A DNA stretch of 64,000 nucleotides, taken from NCBI GenBank assembly GCA_039808885.1, contig JBDHTX010000004.1:121978-185977 (forward strand). Direction: 5' to 3'. The notes under the pieces were generated by a model that was not told the origin of the DNA, searched no databases, and was given only the letters and a program-made list of their open reading frames with translations. Positions 32,432 to 40,349 of this stretch are shown in pieces (within the stretch, counting starts at the first letter, position 1; each line of letters starts with the position of its first letter). The stretch comes from Dongia_A sp039808885. GTDB lineage: Bacteria > Pseudomonadota > Alphaproteobacteria > Dongiales > Dongiaceae. A program made the position numbers and the translations under genes.

Positions 32432-33124
32432 CTACGCGCCGTCTCCAGCGAGTTCCGAGACCAGGCGGTAGCCGATGCCGCGGCGGGTCTCGACCCGTAC
32501 TCCTGCCTCGGCATTCGTCAACCGCCGGCGCAGGCGCGACACGACCGCTTCGAGCGCGTTCGGCGTCACCGGCTCGTTGAAGGAATAGAGCTGCTCCTCC
32601 AGGATGTCGCGCACCACGACCCGTCCCGATGCGCGCAGCAGCGCCTCGAGCAGGCCGGATTCCCGGCGGCTCATTTCGATCAGTTCGCCGCGCACCGAAA
32701 CCTCGCGCGATGCCGCGTCATAGAGCAGCGCCCCGCAGGAAAGCTTCGGCCCCTCGCGGGTGCCGGGCCGGCGCAGCACGGCACGCAGGCGCGCCTCCAG
32801 CTCGAGCAGGCTGAACGGCTTGACCAGATAGTCGTCGGCGCCCTCGTTGAGCCCCAGCAGCCGGTCCTCCAGCGCGTCGCGCGCGGTGACCACCAGGGTG
32901 GGCACGCCGCCCGGGACCAGCATCGGCGCCGCGCGCAGCAGATCCATCCCGTCGCTGTCCGGCAGCCCGAGATCGAGGATCAGCACGTCATATCCGCCGG
33001 TCGAGAGTGCTGCCCTTGCCTCCTCGGCGGTGCCGACGGCGTCGACGATGAATCCGCGACCGACAAAATGCTCCGCGATCAGGTCGCGCAGCTCCCGGTG
33101 ATCCTCGACCAGAAGGATCTTCAT
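32432..33124 (-). CDS. OmpR/PhoB-family response regulator
   Basis: A 230-residue regulator. The receiver domain starts MKILLVEDHRELRDL, with the phospho-acceptor Asp in LILDLGLPDSDG and the conserved Lys in DDYLVKPFSLLELEAR. The C-terminal winged helix is of the OmpR type (MSRRESGLLEALLRASGRVV, then VSRLRRRLTNAEAGVRVETRRGIGYRL). The start at 33124 is the natural receiver start; the longer frame is spurious. It is the partner of the kinase 2 bp downstream and probably also follows the hydrolase gene 32 bp upstream in one operon. Confidence 0.93.
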   Translation of the reverse strand: MKILLVEDHRELRDLIAEHFVGRGFIVDAVGTAEEARAALSTGGYDVLILDLGLPDSDGMDLLRAAPMLVPGGVPTLVVTARDALEDRLLGLNEGADDYLVKPFSLLELEARLRAVLRRPGTREGPKLSCGALLYDAASREVSVRGELIEMSRRESGLLEALLRASGRVVVRDILEEQLYSFNEPVTPNALEAVVSRLRRRLTNAEAGVRVETRRGIGYRLVSELAGDGA

Positions 33125-33156
33125 GATGGCTTCGTCTCTTCCTCGCGCCACTCTGC

Positions 33157-33924
33157 CTAGGCCCGTTTGGCCAGGTAGGCATCGCACAATTCGCGCAGCC
33201 GCTCGCGCCCGAAGCTCGGGTCGTGGCCGGCATGGACCACGTCGACCGGCAGGTCGCGCAACCGCTTCATCGTCGCAACATAGGCGCCGATATCCGATCC
33301 CGGCAACTCGTCCAGCAGCGGGCCGTCATAGATCGCGTCGCCGGAGAACAGCACCCCGCTCTCGGCCTCCCACAGCCCGATGCTGCCGGGCGAATGGCCC
33401 GGGAGGTGCAGGATCTCGAAGCGGCGGTTGCCGAGATCGATCACGTCGCCTTCGGCGACAATGCGGGTCGCCGGCGCCGGCGCGACGCAATAGGCGGTCG
33501 GATCGTAGTCCACCGCCGGGACCGCGGTGAACAGCTCCGGCGGCACGTCGTATCCGGCCGCGCGGATGCTATCGAGGATCGCATCGCCCTTCGCCGCCCC
33601 GAACAGCGACGCTGCATGTCCCGCCGCCACCTTGGCGGCCTCGGCGCCGTGCACGACCCGTTCGGGAAACTCGTGCAGCCCGCCGATATGGTCGTAATGG
33701 GCGTGCGTCGCGACGGTCGCCACCGGCTTCTCGAGCAGATGGCGCGCGGCCTCGCGCAGGCTCGCCATGCCGAGCCCGGTATCGACCAGCATGTCACGCT
33801 CGCTGCCGCGCACATGCCAGATGTTGCAGCGGATCAATGGCGCGACATGCGGCTCCCAGATCAAGGTGATCTGGTCGTCGATGCGCTGGAACTCGAACCA
33901 CCTGTCCGCGATCTGGAAACCCAT
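33157..33924 (-). CDS. Metallo-beta-lactamase-fold hydrolase
   Basis: A 255-residue MBL-fold hydrolase with the zinc motif THAHYDHIGGLHEF, further metal ligands in HLPGHSPGSIGLW and FSGDAIYDGPLL, and a last His in VHAGHDPSFG. CAGGAG precedes the ATG at 33924. It lies upstream of the two-component genes in the same direction with a 32-bp gap. The family includes lactonases, glyoxalase II-like and sulfatase-like enzymes; the substrate cannot be told. Confidence 0.88.
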   Translation of the reverse strand: MGFQIADRWFEFQRIDDQITLIWEPHVAPLIRCNIWHVRGSERDMLVDTGLGMASLREAARHLLEKPVATVATHAHYDHIGGLHEFPERVVHGAEAAKVAAGHAASLFGAAKGDAILDSIRAAGYDVPPELFTAVPAVDYDPTAYCVAPAPATRIVAEGDVIDLGNRRFEILHLPGHSPGSIGLWEAESGVLFSGDAIYDGPLLDELPGSDIGAYVATMKRLRDLPVDVVHAGHDPSFGRERLRELCDAYLAKRA

Positions 33925-34014
33925 GAACTCGCTCCTGCCCCGGCCGTGCCATGCCGGCCAGCGCAATCTGCCAGCACTCCGCCCCGAATGCCAGACGCGC
34001 CACCCGGCCGGAGC

Positions 34015-34908
34015 CTATCGACGCCCTCCGGAGGCGGCGCTGGCCGCGGGATCCCGGTCGGAGGCCGCGCGGCGATTGCGCCGCTTGCGCGCATCGGGCC
34101 CGGGCCATGCCCCCTGCCCGTCCGGCACAGACGGGGTGCGCCGCGGCGGCCGCAGATACTGGTCGAGCCCCCGCGCCAGCCGGTCGACGCAGGTCTTCCA
34201 TCCCAGCCGGTGGTGCCGCGCCACGGCATAGAGCGAAAGCCCCAGCACCGCCACCTTCAGCACGACATCGAGGGTGACCGGGCAATCGCGCTTCAAACCC
34301 TGCGCCCAGGGCAGGAACCGCTTCGCATGCAGCAGCGCCGCGCGTTCCGGCAGCGGCATGTCCTGCCAACCGGCCGGCGGATCGATCTGACTCATGCGCG
34401 ACACGCGCGCCCGGCCGGCCCTGCCCATCGCCTCGCAGACCCAGGCGATCTCGCGCGCCGCCCGCGCCTGGTCTTCCGTCAGCCGGCCCCTGCCGAGCAG
34501 CATCTCCACCGGGTCGACCGCCGCCGGCCGCAGCGCCGTTTCCGGTGTTGCCCCGCGGTCCGCGGCGCCGGGCGGGCGCGACTCACCGCGCAGCAACGCC
34601 GCGAGATCGCTGACCCGGCACAGCCGCCGGGCGATCTGTTCTGCAAGCTGCGCGCAGAGCGCGGCCTCGGAACGGTTCGTACCCGCGTCGTCCCGGCGCA
34701 GGCTGCGCTGCGCCAGTGCCCGCCGGCCGCTCAATGCGGCGATCTCGCGCTCCAGTCGCGCGCGCTCGCTGCGGATCCGGTCGCGCGCGTCGGGCTTGCG
34801 CATGAGCAGCGCCTGCCGGAGCACCGCCAGATGCCCGGTCCACAGCGCATCCTCGTCCCGGCCCGGCCGCCGATCACCGGCATGCCTATCTGCCGCCGTT
34901 GCTGCCAT
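34015..34908 (-). CDS. Phage-region protein, unknown (coiled-coil plus hydrophobic segment)
   Basis: A 297-residue basic protein. The N-terminal half has a coiled coil (RIRSERARLEREIAALSGRR) and Arg/Ala-rich helices; the C-terminal third holds a hydrophobic stretch (TLDVVLKVAVLGLSLYAVARHH) and a basic tail. Start is uncertain: 34908 is used, with ATG 34920 also possible; either overlaps the upstream small gene. It belongs to the leftward run of small phage genes below the repressor. Possibly a replication- or packaging-related early protein, but no domain is recognised. Confidence 0.5.
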   Translation of the reverse strand: MAATAADRHAGDRRPGRDEDALWTGHLAVLRQALLMRKPDARDRIRSERARLEREIAALSGRRALAQRSLRRDDAGTNRSEAALCAQLAEQIARRLCRVSDLAALLRGESRPPGAADRGATPETALRPAAVDPVEMLLGRGRLTEDQARAAREIAWVCEAMGRAGRARVSRMSQIDPPAGWQDMPLPERAALLHAKRFLPWAQGLKRDCPVTLDVVLKVAVLGLSLYAVARHHRLGWKTCVDRLARGLDQYLRPPRRTPSVPDGQGAWPGPDARKRRNRRAASDRDPAASAASGGRR

Positions 34909-35098
34909 GCCGCGGTCCATAGAAGCTGTTGGCGAGATTGAGGAGGTGCTGGCGGTCCCAGTCGTCGCGGATGCGCTCCGGCCACAGGATGACGATGCCG
35001 CGCTCGCGCCACGCCCGGCGCGCCATCTCATCCATTGCCTTGGCATCGGGCATCATCATGTCCCGCGGCGGGGTTCGGGCCGGCCGATCGCGCGACAT
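34886..35098 (-). CDS. Small phage protein (70 aa), unknown
   Basis: A 70-residue protein MSRDRPARTPPRD... with a helical core (MDEMARRAWRERGIVILWPERI, then DDWDRQHLLNLANSFYGPR). The ATG overlaps the upstream stop as TGATG, so it is translationally coupled. Short proteins with this WRERG...RQHLLNLANxxYG pattern occur in alphaproteobacterial prophages near the terminase genes. Function unknown. Confidence 0.6.
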   Translation of the reverse strand: MSRDRPARTPPRDMMMPDAKAMDEMARRAWRERGIVILWPERIRDDWDRQHLLNLANSFYGPRHGSNGGR

Positions 35099-35454
35099 CA
35101 CGACGCCTCGCCCGGTTTGCCCGCGGCAGTCGAAGCACTTTCGGCGGCATCCTCGCCGGCGCCGAAGCGCACGATCTTGATGACCAGCGGCGGCTGGGTG
35201 CCGCCGCCTTGCTCCTCGCCGCCGGATGTGCCGACCTTGCCGAACGCGCGGTTCAACAATTCCTGGGTCGCCGCCAGGGCCACGCGCTCGTCGTCGCTGT
35301 CGGACAGCGCCCGAAGCCGGGCGATGGCGGCGACGGCGGCGTCGCGCGCCAGTTTCCGAATGTCCTCGCCGGCGCCTGCCACCTGTCGCATCGTCCCACG
35401 TTCTGCAGTGCGCTCTGGGGTCCGCCGCCGCGCCCGCCTCGAAGTTCCCGCCAT
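35098..35454 (-). CDS. Small phage protein, possible terminase small subunit
   Basis: A 118-residue protein with a basic N terminus (MAGTSRRARRRTPERTAERG), a helical core (LARDAAVAAIARLRALSDSDDERVALAATQELLNRAFGK) and a disordered tail. The core pattern is common in short prophage proteins encoded before packaging genes, and a terminase small subunit is a candidate role. CAGGAG lies 7 bp before the ATG at 35454. It is coupled to the next gene by TGATG. No definitive motif is present. Confidence 0.55.
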   Translation of the reverse strand: MAGTSRRARRRTPERTAERGTMRQVAGAGEDIRKLARDAAVAAIARLRALSDSDDERVALAATQELLNRAFGKVGTSGGEEQGGGTQPPLVIKIVRFGAGEDAAESASTAAGKPGEAS

Positions 35455-35511
35455 GCCGATCTCCTGAGAGTGATCCGCTCCCGCCGACTTCGCGGCTGCG
35501 AGCCTGCCTTG

Positions 35512-35724
35512 CTAGCGGCGGCCCGCGACCCGCGCCACGATCGAGAGGCTCGATGCTGGCCACAGTCCTGGCCCATCGCCGCCGCCGCCGCGGAACAACG
35601 GTTCCGATGGCACGACAGCATCCTCGAAGCGGATGCCGGGCGGCCAGCGGCCGATCATCCGCGATACCCGCCGCCGCTCGCGCGGCAGGTGGCGATGCGG
35701 CAGCTGCGGTGTGCGCTCCATCAT
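35512..35724 (-). CDS. Small phage protein (70 aa), unknown
   Basis: A 70-residue Arg/Pro/Gly-rich protein starting MMERTPQLPHRHLPRERRR. Its ATG overlaps the stop of the Cro-like gene (ATGATGG), indicating translational coupling; this is the main evidence that it is real. No fold or function is recognised. Composition is compatible with a chance high-GC frame, so confidence is limited. Confidence 0.4.
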   Translation of the reverse strand: MMERTPQLPHRHLPRERRRVSRMIGRWPPGIRFEDAVVPSEPLFRGGGGDGPGLWPASSLSIVARVAGRR

Positions 35725-36041
35725 CCAGCCCCTCGCGCCCGGCTGCTTTCGCGACGTGCCGCGCCGGCGCCGGCTCCATGTCCGGCGCCGCGCAAGGCCG
35801 CGGCCAGCCGGGCCAGGAGCGCGGCATCGACCGCCGGGATGCCGCGCCGGGCGGCGCCGGCGACGATCCCGGGCCAGTATTGCGGGGGAATGAAATTGCG
35901 GTGCCGCCACTGCCGCGCCAACAGCGCCGAGCAGCCCGCATCGCGGGCGAAGGATCGCGTGGCCGGCCAGCGTCCGATCAGGTCGCGAAAGCTGGCCGGC
36001 GGTGCCGGATCGGCGGTGGGGTCTGGCGGAACCAAATTCAT
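35721..36041 (-). CDS. Cro-like HTH protein
   Basis: A 106-residue protein divergent from the CI-like repressor. Its core (FRDLIGRWPATRSFARDAGC, then ALLARQWRHRNFIPPQYWPG and AALLARLAAAL) matches the small helix-turn-helix Cro-like proteins common in alphaproteobacterial prophages, where an N-terminal HTH recognises the operators and a Trp/Tyr-rich motif (IPPxYWP) follows. The start ATG at 36041 replaces a longer frame that would begin inside the operator region. It is the first gene of the leftward operon and likely switches off the repressor. Confidence 0.75.
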   Translation of the reverse strand: MNLVPPDPTADPAPPASFRDLIGRWPATRSFARDAGCSALLARQWRHRNFIPPQYWPGIVAGAARRGIPAVDAALLARLAAALRGAGHGAGAGAARRESSRARGAG

Positions 36042-36075
36042 GGCCGAACGATACGAAAAGTAGCGGAACAAATCA

Positions 36076-36110
36076 ATACACAATGAATCCTTTTTCCGTT
36101 ACACTGTGTA
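36076..36110. promoter_or_regulatory. CI/Cro operator region
   Basis: The 71-bp divergent space between the Cro-like and CI-like genes holds two sites: TACACTGTGTA (36100-36110), a palindrome with 5-bp arms, and the 13-mer ATACACAATGAAT (36076-36088). The reverse complement of the latter, ATTCATTGTGTAT, matches 12 of 13 bases with ATTCATTATGTAT at 37401-37413. They share the half-site GTGTA/ATGTA, as expected for one repressor binding several operators. Confidence 0.65.
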
Positions 36111-36112
36111 CC

Positions 36113-36886
36113 ATGACTGGTTCCGCCTCGCGCTCTTCCGCCCATCGTCTGCGCACCGCCATGCAGCTTCGCGGCATCGGCTCCGGCGCCGAGCTCGCGC
36201 GCCTCACGCGGCAGAACGAGGTGACGGTGCGCTCGCATGTCAACGGCACGCGCGACGTTTCCAAGAAGGCGGCCGAGGCCTACAGCCGGGCGCTGCGGAT
36301 CGATCCGGCCTGGCTCATCTACGGCCAGGGCAGGATCGCGCGCGATCTCGAGGGCGGCGGTGACTCCGGCGCGCTCCCTTACGCGCAAGACGTCGAGGCG
36401 ATTGCAGGCGATCCGGCCGACGCGCCCTCGAACGCGCGGCTTTCGGCGTCCGAGGCGCCCGATTTTCATGTTCTCAGCAAGGATGTTCCCGTTCTTGGTT
36501 CCGCCGAATGCGGCGGGGACGGATCTTTCACATTGAACGCAGGGGAGCCGATCGATTTCGTGCGTCGGCCGCCGGGACAGATGAGCAGGCGAGGCATCTA
36601 TTGCATCTATGCCGAGGGCAGCTCGATGGAGCCTGTCTACGAGGCTGGCGATCTCATCTATGTCGATCCGCATCGTCCGCCCTGGCCGGGCCGGGACGTG
36701 GTGATCCAGCTGCGGGCGCAGGGTCCGGACGGCGAAATGCGCTATTTTCTGAAGCGTCTGGTGCGGCGCAGCGGCACGCAGTGGCGGGTCAAGCAGTTCA
36801 ATCCCGAGAAGGAGATCGTGCTGGACGACCGCGACGTGGCGGCGATCCACCTGGTGCTCAAGAACCACGAGCTCATGGGTCTGTAG
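36113..36886 (+). CDS. CI/LexA-like prophage repressor (S24 peptidase)
   Basis: A 257-residue repressor. The N-terminal 60 residues form a helix-turn-helix (LRTAMQLRGIGSGAELARLTRQNEVTVRSHVNG). The C-terminal half is a LexA/S24 autopeptidase: Ser nucleophile in YAEGSSMEPVYEAGDLIYVD, Lys general base in YFLKRLVRRSG, and a possible Cys-Gly cleavage bond in SAECGGDG. RecA-stimulated self-cleavage would induce the element after DNA damage. I start at ATG 36113; no Shine-Dalgarno is visible and the message may be leaderless, as in lambda cI. It is divergent from the Cro-like gene across the operators. Confidence 0.9.
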   Translation: MTGSASRSSAHRLRTAMQLRGIGSGAELARLTRQNEVTVRSHVNGTRDVSKKAAEAYSRALRIDPAWLIYGQGRIARDLEGGGDSGALPYAQDVEAIAGDPADAPSNARLSASEAPDFHVLSKDVPVLGSAECGGDGSFTLNAGEPIDFVRRPPGQMSRRGIYCIYAEGSSMEPVYEAGDLIYVDPHRPPWPGRDVVIQLRAQGPDGEMRYFLKRLVRRSGTQWRVKQFNPEKEIVLDDRDVAAIHLVLKNHELMGL

Positions 36887-36931
36887 GAGAGGGCGCAGGC
36901 GATACGGCGCCGATGGGCGGCGACCTGCCTC

Positions 36932-37366
36932 TCAGCACCAGCCGCCGCGCTTGCCCCCGCCATACGATCGCGCCAGCCCGGCCGCGATCAGCCGCTGCGC
37001 CAGCAATTCGCCGTCGATCCAGACATCGGCATCGATGCGGCCGCCATATTTGTCCCAGCTGGGTTCAGCGAATTCGATCACGCTGCCGCGGCGTATGGCC
37101 TCGCGGGTGAAATCGGTGGCGCGTCCGCCGAGGTTGCGCTCCGACGCGCATTTCGCCCGGCCGCCGGTTTCCGGCGTGTCGATGCCGCGCACGCGGATGG
37201 CCACCGGGTTCAGTCCTTCCGGCAGACCGGGCAGGCTCACCGCCAGGGTGTCGCCGTCCTTCACCGCGAGGACCGGCCAAGCGAAGCGGTCGCCGCCCGT
37301 GGCGCCGTCGCTGGCCGCACCGGCACAGGAGAGGAGAAAGAGGAGCAGGAGGGTGAACGGGCGCAT
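36932..37366 (-). CDS. Secreted staphylococcal-nuclease-like (SNase) protein
   Basis: A 144-residue thermonuclease-fold protein with a signal peptide (MRPFTLLLLFLLSCAGAASDG) that also looks like a weak lipobox (LLSC). The OB-fold core has the catalytic pattern VKDGDTLAVSL, RVRGIDTPETGGRAKCASERN and EPSWDKYGGRIDADVWIDGELLAQRLIAAGLA, i.e. the Asp/Arg/Glu active site of Ca-dependent nucleases. It is convergent with the repressor gene and begins beside an operator-containing promoter region. SNase-like genes are common beside alphaproteobacterial prophage repressors; the role is not established. Confidence 0.85.
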   Translation of the reverse strand: MRPFTLLLLFLLSCAGAASDGATGGDRFAWPVLAVKDGDTLAVSLPGLPEGLNPVAIRVRGIDTPETGGRAKCASERNLGGRATDFTREAIRRGSVIEFAEPSWDKYGGRIDADVWIDGELLAQRLIAAGLARSYGGGKRGGWC

Positions 37367-37387
37367 CCATACCTGATACGTTTTGCG

Positions 37388-37416
37388 TTGACTGATGTCA
37401 ATTCATTATGTATCGT
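37388..37416 (+). promoter_or_regulatory. Candidate repressor-controlled promoter
   Basis: TTGACT (37388-37393), a 17-bp spacer and TATCGT (37411-37416) form a plausible sigma70 promoter facing the 123-aa gene at 37439. The 13-mer ATTCATTATGTAT (37401-37413), 12/13 identical to the site next to the repressor gene, covers the spacer and the -10, so CI-type repression is likely. Confidence 0.55.
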
Positions 37417-37438
37417 TCCGCGGCGAAAGTGAGGCACG

Positions 37439-37810
37439 ATGCAAGCCAGCCTGAGCCGTTTTCTCCGCGCCGCCGCGGAAGACCATTTCGAGGGCCCGAT
37501 CCCCGCCGTCGAGCGCGACCGCATTCGCATCGTTGAATCGGCGGAGCGGGCCTTCGACCGCGCCCTGCCGCCGCTGGAGCGGGGCGTCAGGTCGCTCGGC
37601 CTCGCCTATGGCGACGTGCTGCGCGACAGCGCCCTGGCGGAAGCCAGCCGCCAGGTCCTGCTGGAAGCTGGCCACCCGGCCGGCGCCGACGGCCAAGCCG
37701 CGGAGCTGTACCGCCGACGGATCGCGATGCTGGCGGAAAGCGCCGCCTGGCTGGCGGAGAAAGCGGGTGATGTCGCGGAATTGGCGCGCCGGGAGCGGTC
37801 GCGCGGCTAG
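37439..37810 (+). CDS. Phage-region protein, unknown, helical
   Basis: A 123-residue, fully helical protein (RIRIVESAERAFDRALPPLERGVRSLG, RRRIAMLAESAAWLAEKAGDVAEL). GAGG lies 5 bp before the ATG. The promoter carries a repressor-type operator, so the gene is likely under phage control and marks the right edge of the element. It ends 9 bp before the convergent EAL gene. No domain is recognised. Confidence 0.65.
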   Translation: MQASLSRFLRAAAEDHFEGPIPAVERDRIRIVESAERAFDRALPPLERGVRSLGLAYGDVLRDSALAEASRQVLLEAGHPAGADGQAAELYRRRIAMLAESAAWLAEKAGDVAELARRERSRG

Positions 37811-37819
37811 GCGGAACGG

Positions 37820-39877
37820 CTACTGCGCCACGCCCAGCCGGCGATGCGCGAACAGGGCGTCCTGCCAATGCGACGCCGGCAGCGGCTTGCCGTAGCGATA
37901 GCCCTGGCCGTACTGGCAGCCGAGCGCGCGCAGGCGGAATTCGTCGGTCTCCGCCTCGATGCCCTCGGCGATCACCGTGAGGTGCAGGATCTTGGCGATC
38001 TGGATGATCGCCCCCACCATGCTCTCGCCGGAGAACTCCCCGCTCATCGCCGCGACGAAGGAGCGGTCGATCTTCACGTAGTCGAGCGGCAGGCGCTGCA
38101 GCAGGCTGAGCGACGAATAGCCGGTGCCGAAATCGTCCAGCGCCAGGTGGCAGCCCAGCGCCTTCAGGCGGCGCAGCACGTCCTGGCTGCGCGCCACGTC
38201 GCGCATGACGGCGCTTTCGGTGATCTCGATATGCAGGCAGCCGGCGGGGGCCGCGCAATCGTTCAGCGCCGCCGTCACCGTCTCGACCAGGTCGGGGGAA
38301 TCCAGCTGGCGGCTGGAGACGTTGACCGAGACGAACAGGCCGCGTTGCGCACCGGCGTCGTGCCAGGCCTTGGCCTGGCGCAGGGCCTCGCGCAGCACGT
38401 ATTTGCCGATCGGCACGATCAGGCCGCTTTCCTCGGCGACCGGGATGAACTCGAGCGGCGAGATCAGCCCGCGCGTCGGATGCTCCCAGCGCAGCAGCGC
38501 CTCGAAGCCGGCCAGGCGGTTGGGACCAAGCTCAACGATCGGCTGCCAGAACACCCGCAACTCGTCGCGCCCCAGCGCCTGGTGCAGATCGGCCTCGATG
38601 CGCAGCCGGTCGCGGGCGCGGCGCTGCATGTCGGGGTCGAACACCGCTTCCTGGCCGGCGCCGTGCTGGCGCGCCTTGTTCAGCGCGGCGGTCGCGTCCT
38701 TGATCAGCTCGTCCGCGGCGACATGGTGCTGCGAGCCCTGCGCCATGCCGATGGACAGCGTCAGCACCACCGATTCGTCGCCCAGCGAGACGGGCTCCTC
38801 GGCCGCGCCGCGCACGCGCTGCGCCACGCGCACCAGGTCGGTGTCCTCGCGCATCACGTCGACCAGGATGCACATGGTGGTGTCGCTCATGATGGTCAGC
38901 GTATCGGTCATCCGCAGGATGCCGACGATGCGCTGCGCGACCACCCGCTGGACATTGTCGCAGAACGACTGGCCATAGGCCTCGCGCATGGTCTCGTAGC
39001 GGTCGATCTGCAGCAGGATGATGCCGAAGCTGCCGCCCTTGCGCCGGCGCGCCTTGACGATGGACTGGTTGATGCGGTCGTACAGCACGATGCGGTTGGG
39101 CAGGCCGGTCATCGGGTCGGTCAGCTTGCGCTCGCTGATATCGGTGAGCGAGCCCGCCACCCGCACGGAATGGCCGTAATTGTCGCGTTGCGAGGTGCCG
39201 CGGATCAGGAACCAGCGGTAGGACTGGCTCTTGTGCCGCAGCCGGCACTCGATCTGGAAGGCCAGGGAGATGCCCTCGAGATGGTTGCGCAGCTCGCGCT
39301 TCACCATCTCGGATTCCTCCGGGTGGACCAGCGCCAGCCAGTCCTCCATGGCGCTGAAGCGGTCCTCGGCCTGGTAGCCAAGCAGCTCGCGCCAGCGCGG
39401 CGAGAAATAGACGCTGTTGTCGTCCAGGCGCCAGTCCCAGATGCCGTCGCCCGCGCCGCGCACCACCAGGTCGAAGCGCTGGCGCTGGTCGACGCCCTCG
39501 GCGATCTCGGCGACCCGGGCCATCAGGGCGCGGATCCGCGCCAACGCCAGGGGCGGATGCATCGGCGATTCAAGGCAATCGTCGGCGCCCGCCTCCAGCG
39601 CCTTGGTCATCAGCTCCTCGCCGCCCTTTGCCGTCACCACGACGATCGGCAGGGTGGCGGAGTTCATCGCCTTGCGCAGGCGCGTCACCATGCGCAGCGA
39701 TTCGTCCGACGCCGCATTGGCATAGAGCACCAGCAGCGCCTTGGGGCGCTCCTCCAGCTGCCCTTCCGCTTCGACCAGGTCGGCAATGCGCTCGGCGGGC
39801 AGCCCGGCCGCCAGCAGCGCGGCGGCCAGCTCGTCAAGCGCCGGCCCGGAACCCGCCAGGATGACGACGTCGGTCAT
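37820..39877 (-). CDS. Receiver-PAS-GGDEF-EAL c-di-GMP phosphodiesterase
   Basis: A 685-residue signalling protein. Residues 1-120 form a receiver-like domain (VVILAGSGPALDEL ... LEAGADDCLESPMHPPLA) without a clear phospho-acceptor Asp. A PAS domain follows (about 130-255; GIWDWRLDDNSVYFSPRWRELLGY), then a GGDEF domain (LTDPMTGLPNRIVLYDRI) whose signature is replaced by SDTTM, so it is catalytically degenerate. The EAL domain is intact (FEALLRWEHPTRGLI, DDFGTGYSSLSLLQRLPLDYVKIDRSF, IAEGIE), predicting c-di-GMP hydrolysis. GGAG lies 7 bp before the ATG. It is the first chromosomal gene beyond the phage region. Confidence 0.9.
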   Translation of the reverse strand: MTDVVILAGSGPALDELAAALLAAGLPAERIADLVEAEGQLEERPKALLVLYANAASDESLRMVTRLRKAMNSATLPIVVVTAKGGEELMTKALEAGADDCLESPMHPPLALARIRALMARVAEIAEGVDQRQRFDLVVRGAGDGIWDWRLDDNSVYFSPRWRELLGYQAEDRFSAMEDWLALVHPEESEMVKRELRNHLEGISLAFQIECRLRHKSQSYRWFLIRGTSQRDNYGHSVRVAGSLTDISERKLTDPMTGLPNRIVLYDRINQSIVKARRRKGGSFGIILLQIDRYETMREAYGQSFCDNVQRVVAQRIVGILRMTDTLTIMSDTTMCILVDVMREDTDLVRVAQRVRGAAEEPVSLGDESVVLTLSIGMAQGSQHHVAADELIKDATAALNKARQHGAGQEAVFDPDMQRRARDRLRIEADLHQALGRDELRVFWQPIVELGPNRLAGFEALLRWEHPTRGLISPLEFIPVAEESGLIVPIGKYVLREALRQAKAWHDAGAQRGLFVSVNVSSRQLDSPDLVETVTAALNDCAAPAGCLHIEITESAVMRDVARSQDVLRRLKALGCHLALDDFGTGYSSLSLLQRLPLDYVKIDRSFVAAMSGEFSGESMVGAIIQIAKILHLTVIAEGIEAETDEFRLRALGCQYGQGYRYGKPLPASHWQDALFAHRRLGVAQ

Positions 39878-40349
39878 TGCATCGCTCCGCCGCCCGGTGC
39901 CGGGCGGCAACGGCGTCGGCCGCGGTCGGAACCCGCCGCCAATCCACCCTTCGCCCTGTCGGCACCCATGTCGGCCCTCATGCCGTTCGATCAGGAGGTC
40001 AGCGTAGCCAGCGCGCCTTAACCCTTCCTTACCGCTACGCACACTTTCCTAGGGCGAAGTCGCGGATTTATTTAGAATTTTAGTGAAATCCCTGGGCATT
40101 CCCACCCATCGGCGGGCCGGCTGGCCTGGCCACGCGCGGGGAGTGCCGCCATCCCGGCCGCCGCGCGCCGGAGCCGGCCCGACAGATTCATTGCCGAGAC
40201 AGGTCAAGGGCTTAGGGCCAATTGAGGCGGTCGCCGCACGGCCTGGGGAGCCCCTGGCATTCGCCCTGCCGCTGCCTATACTGGCGCCCGCTTCGCGGCG
40301 GCCCGGGAATGGGCCGCCGCGCGGCGCTGGCACAACCCGACGGCGGACC
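39878..40349. other. Divergent intergenic region
   Basis: A 472-bp gap between the divergent EAL-protein and MATE-exporter genes. An AT-rich patch at about 40040-40085 (TTTATTTAGAATTTTAG) is the likely promoter area. The rest is high-GC sequence with chance frames only; an open frame from 40083 runs in frame into the exporter gene but its product is not protein-like. Confidence 0.4.

Noticed and set aside
37844..40021. A 725-codon open frame on the plus strand
   Set aside because: Antisense to the PAS-GGDEF-EAL gene, with a His/Gln/Arg-rich composition typical of high-GC shadows.
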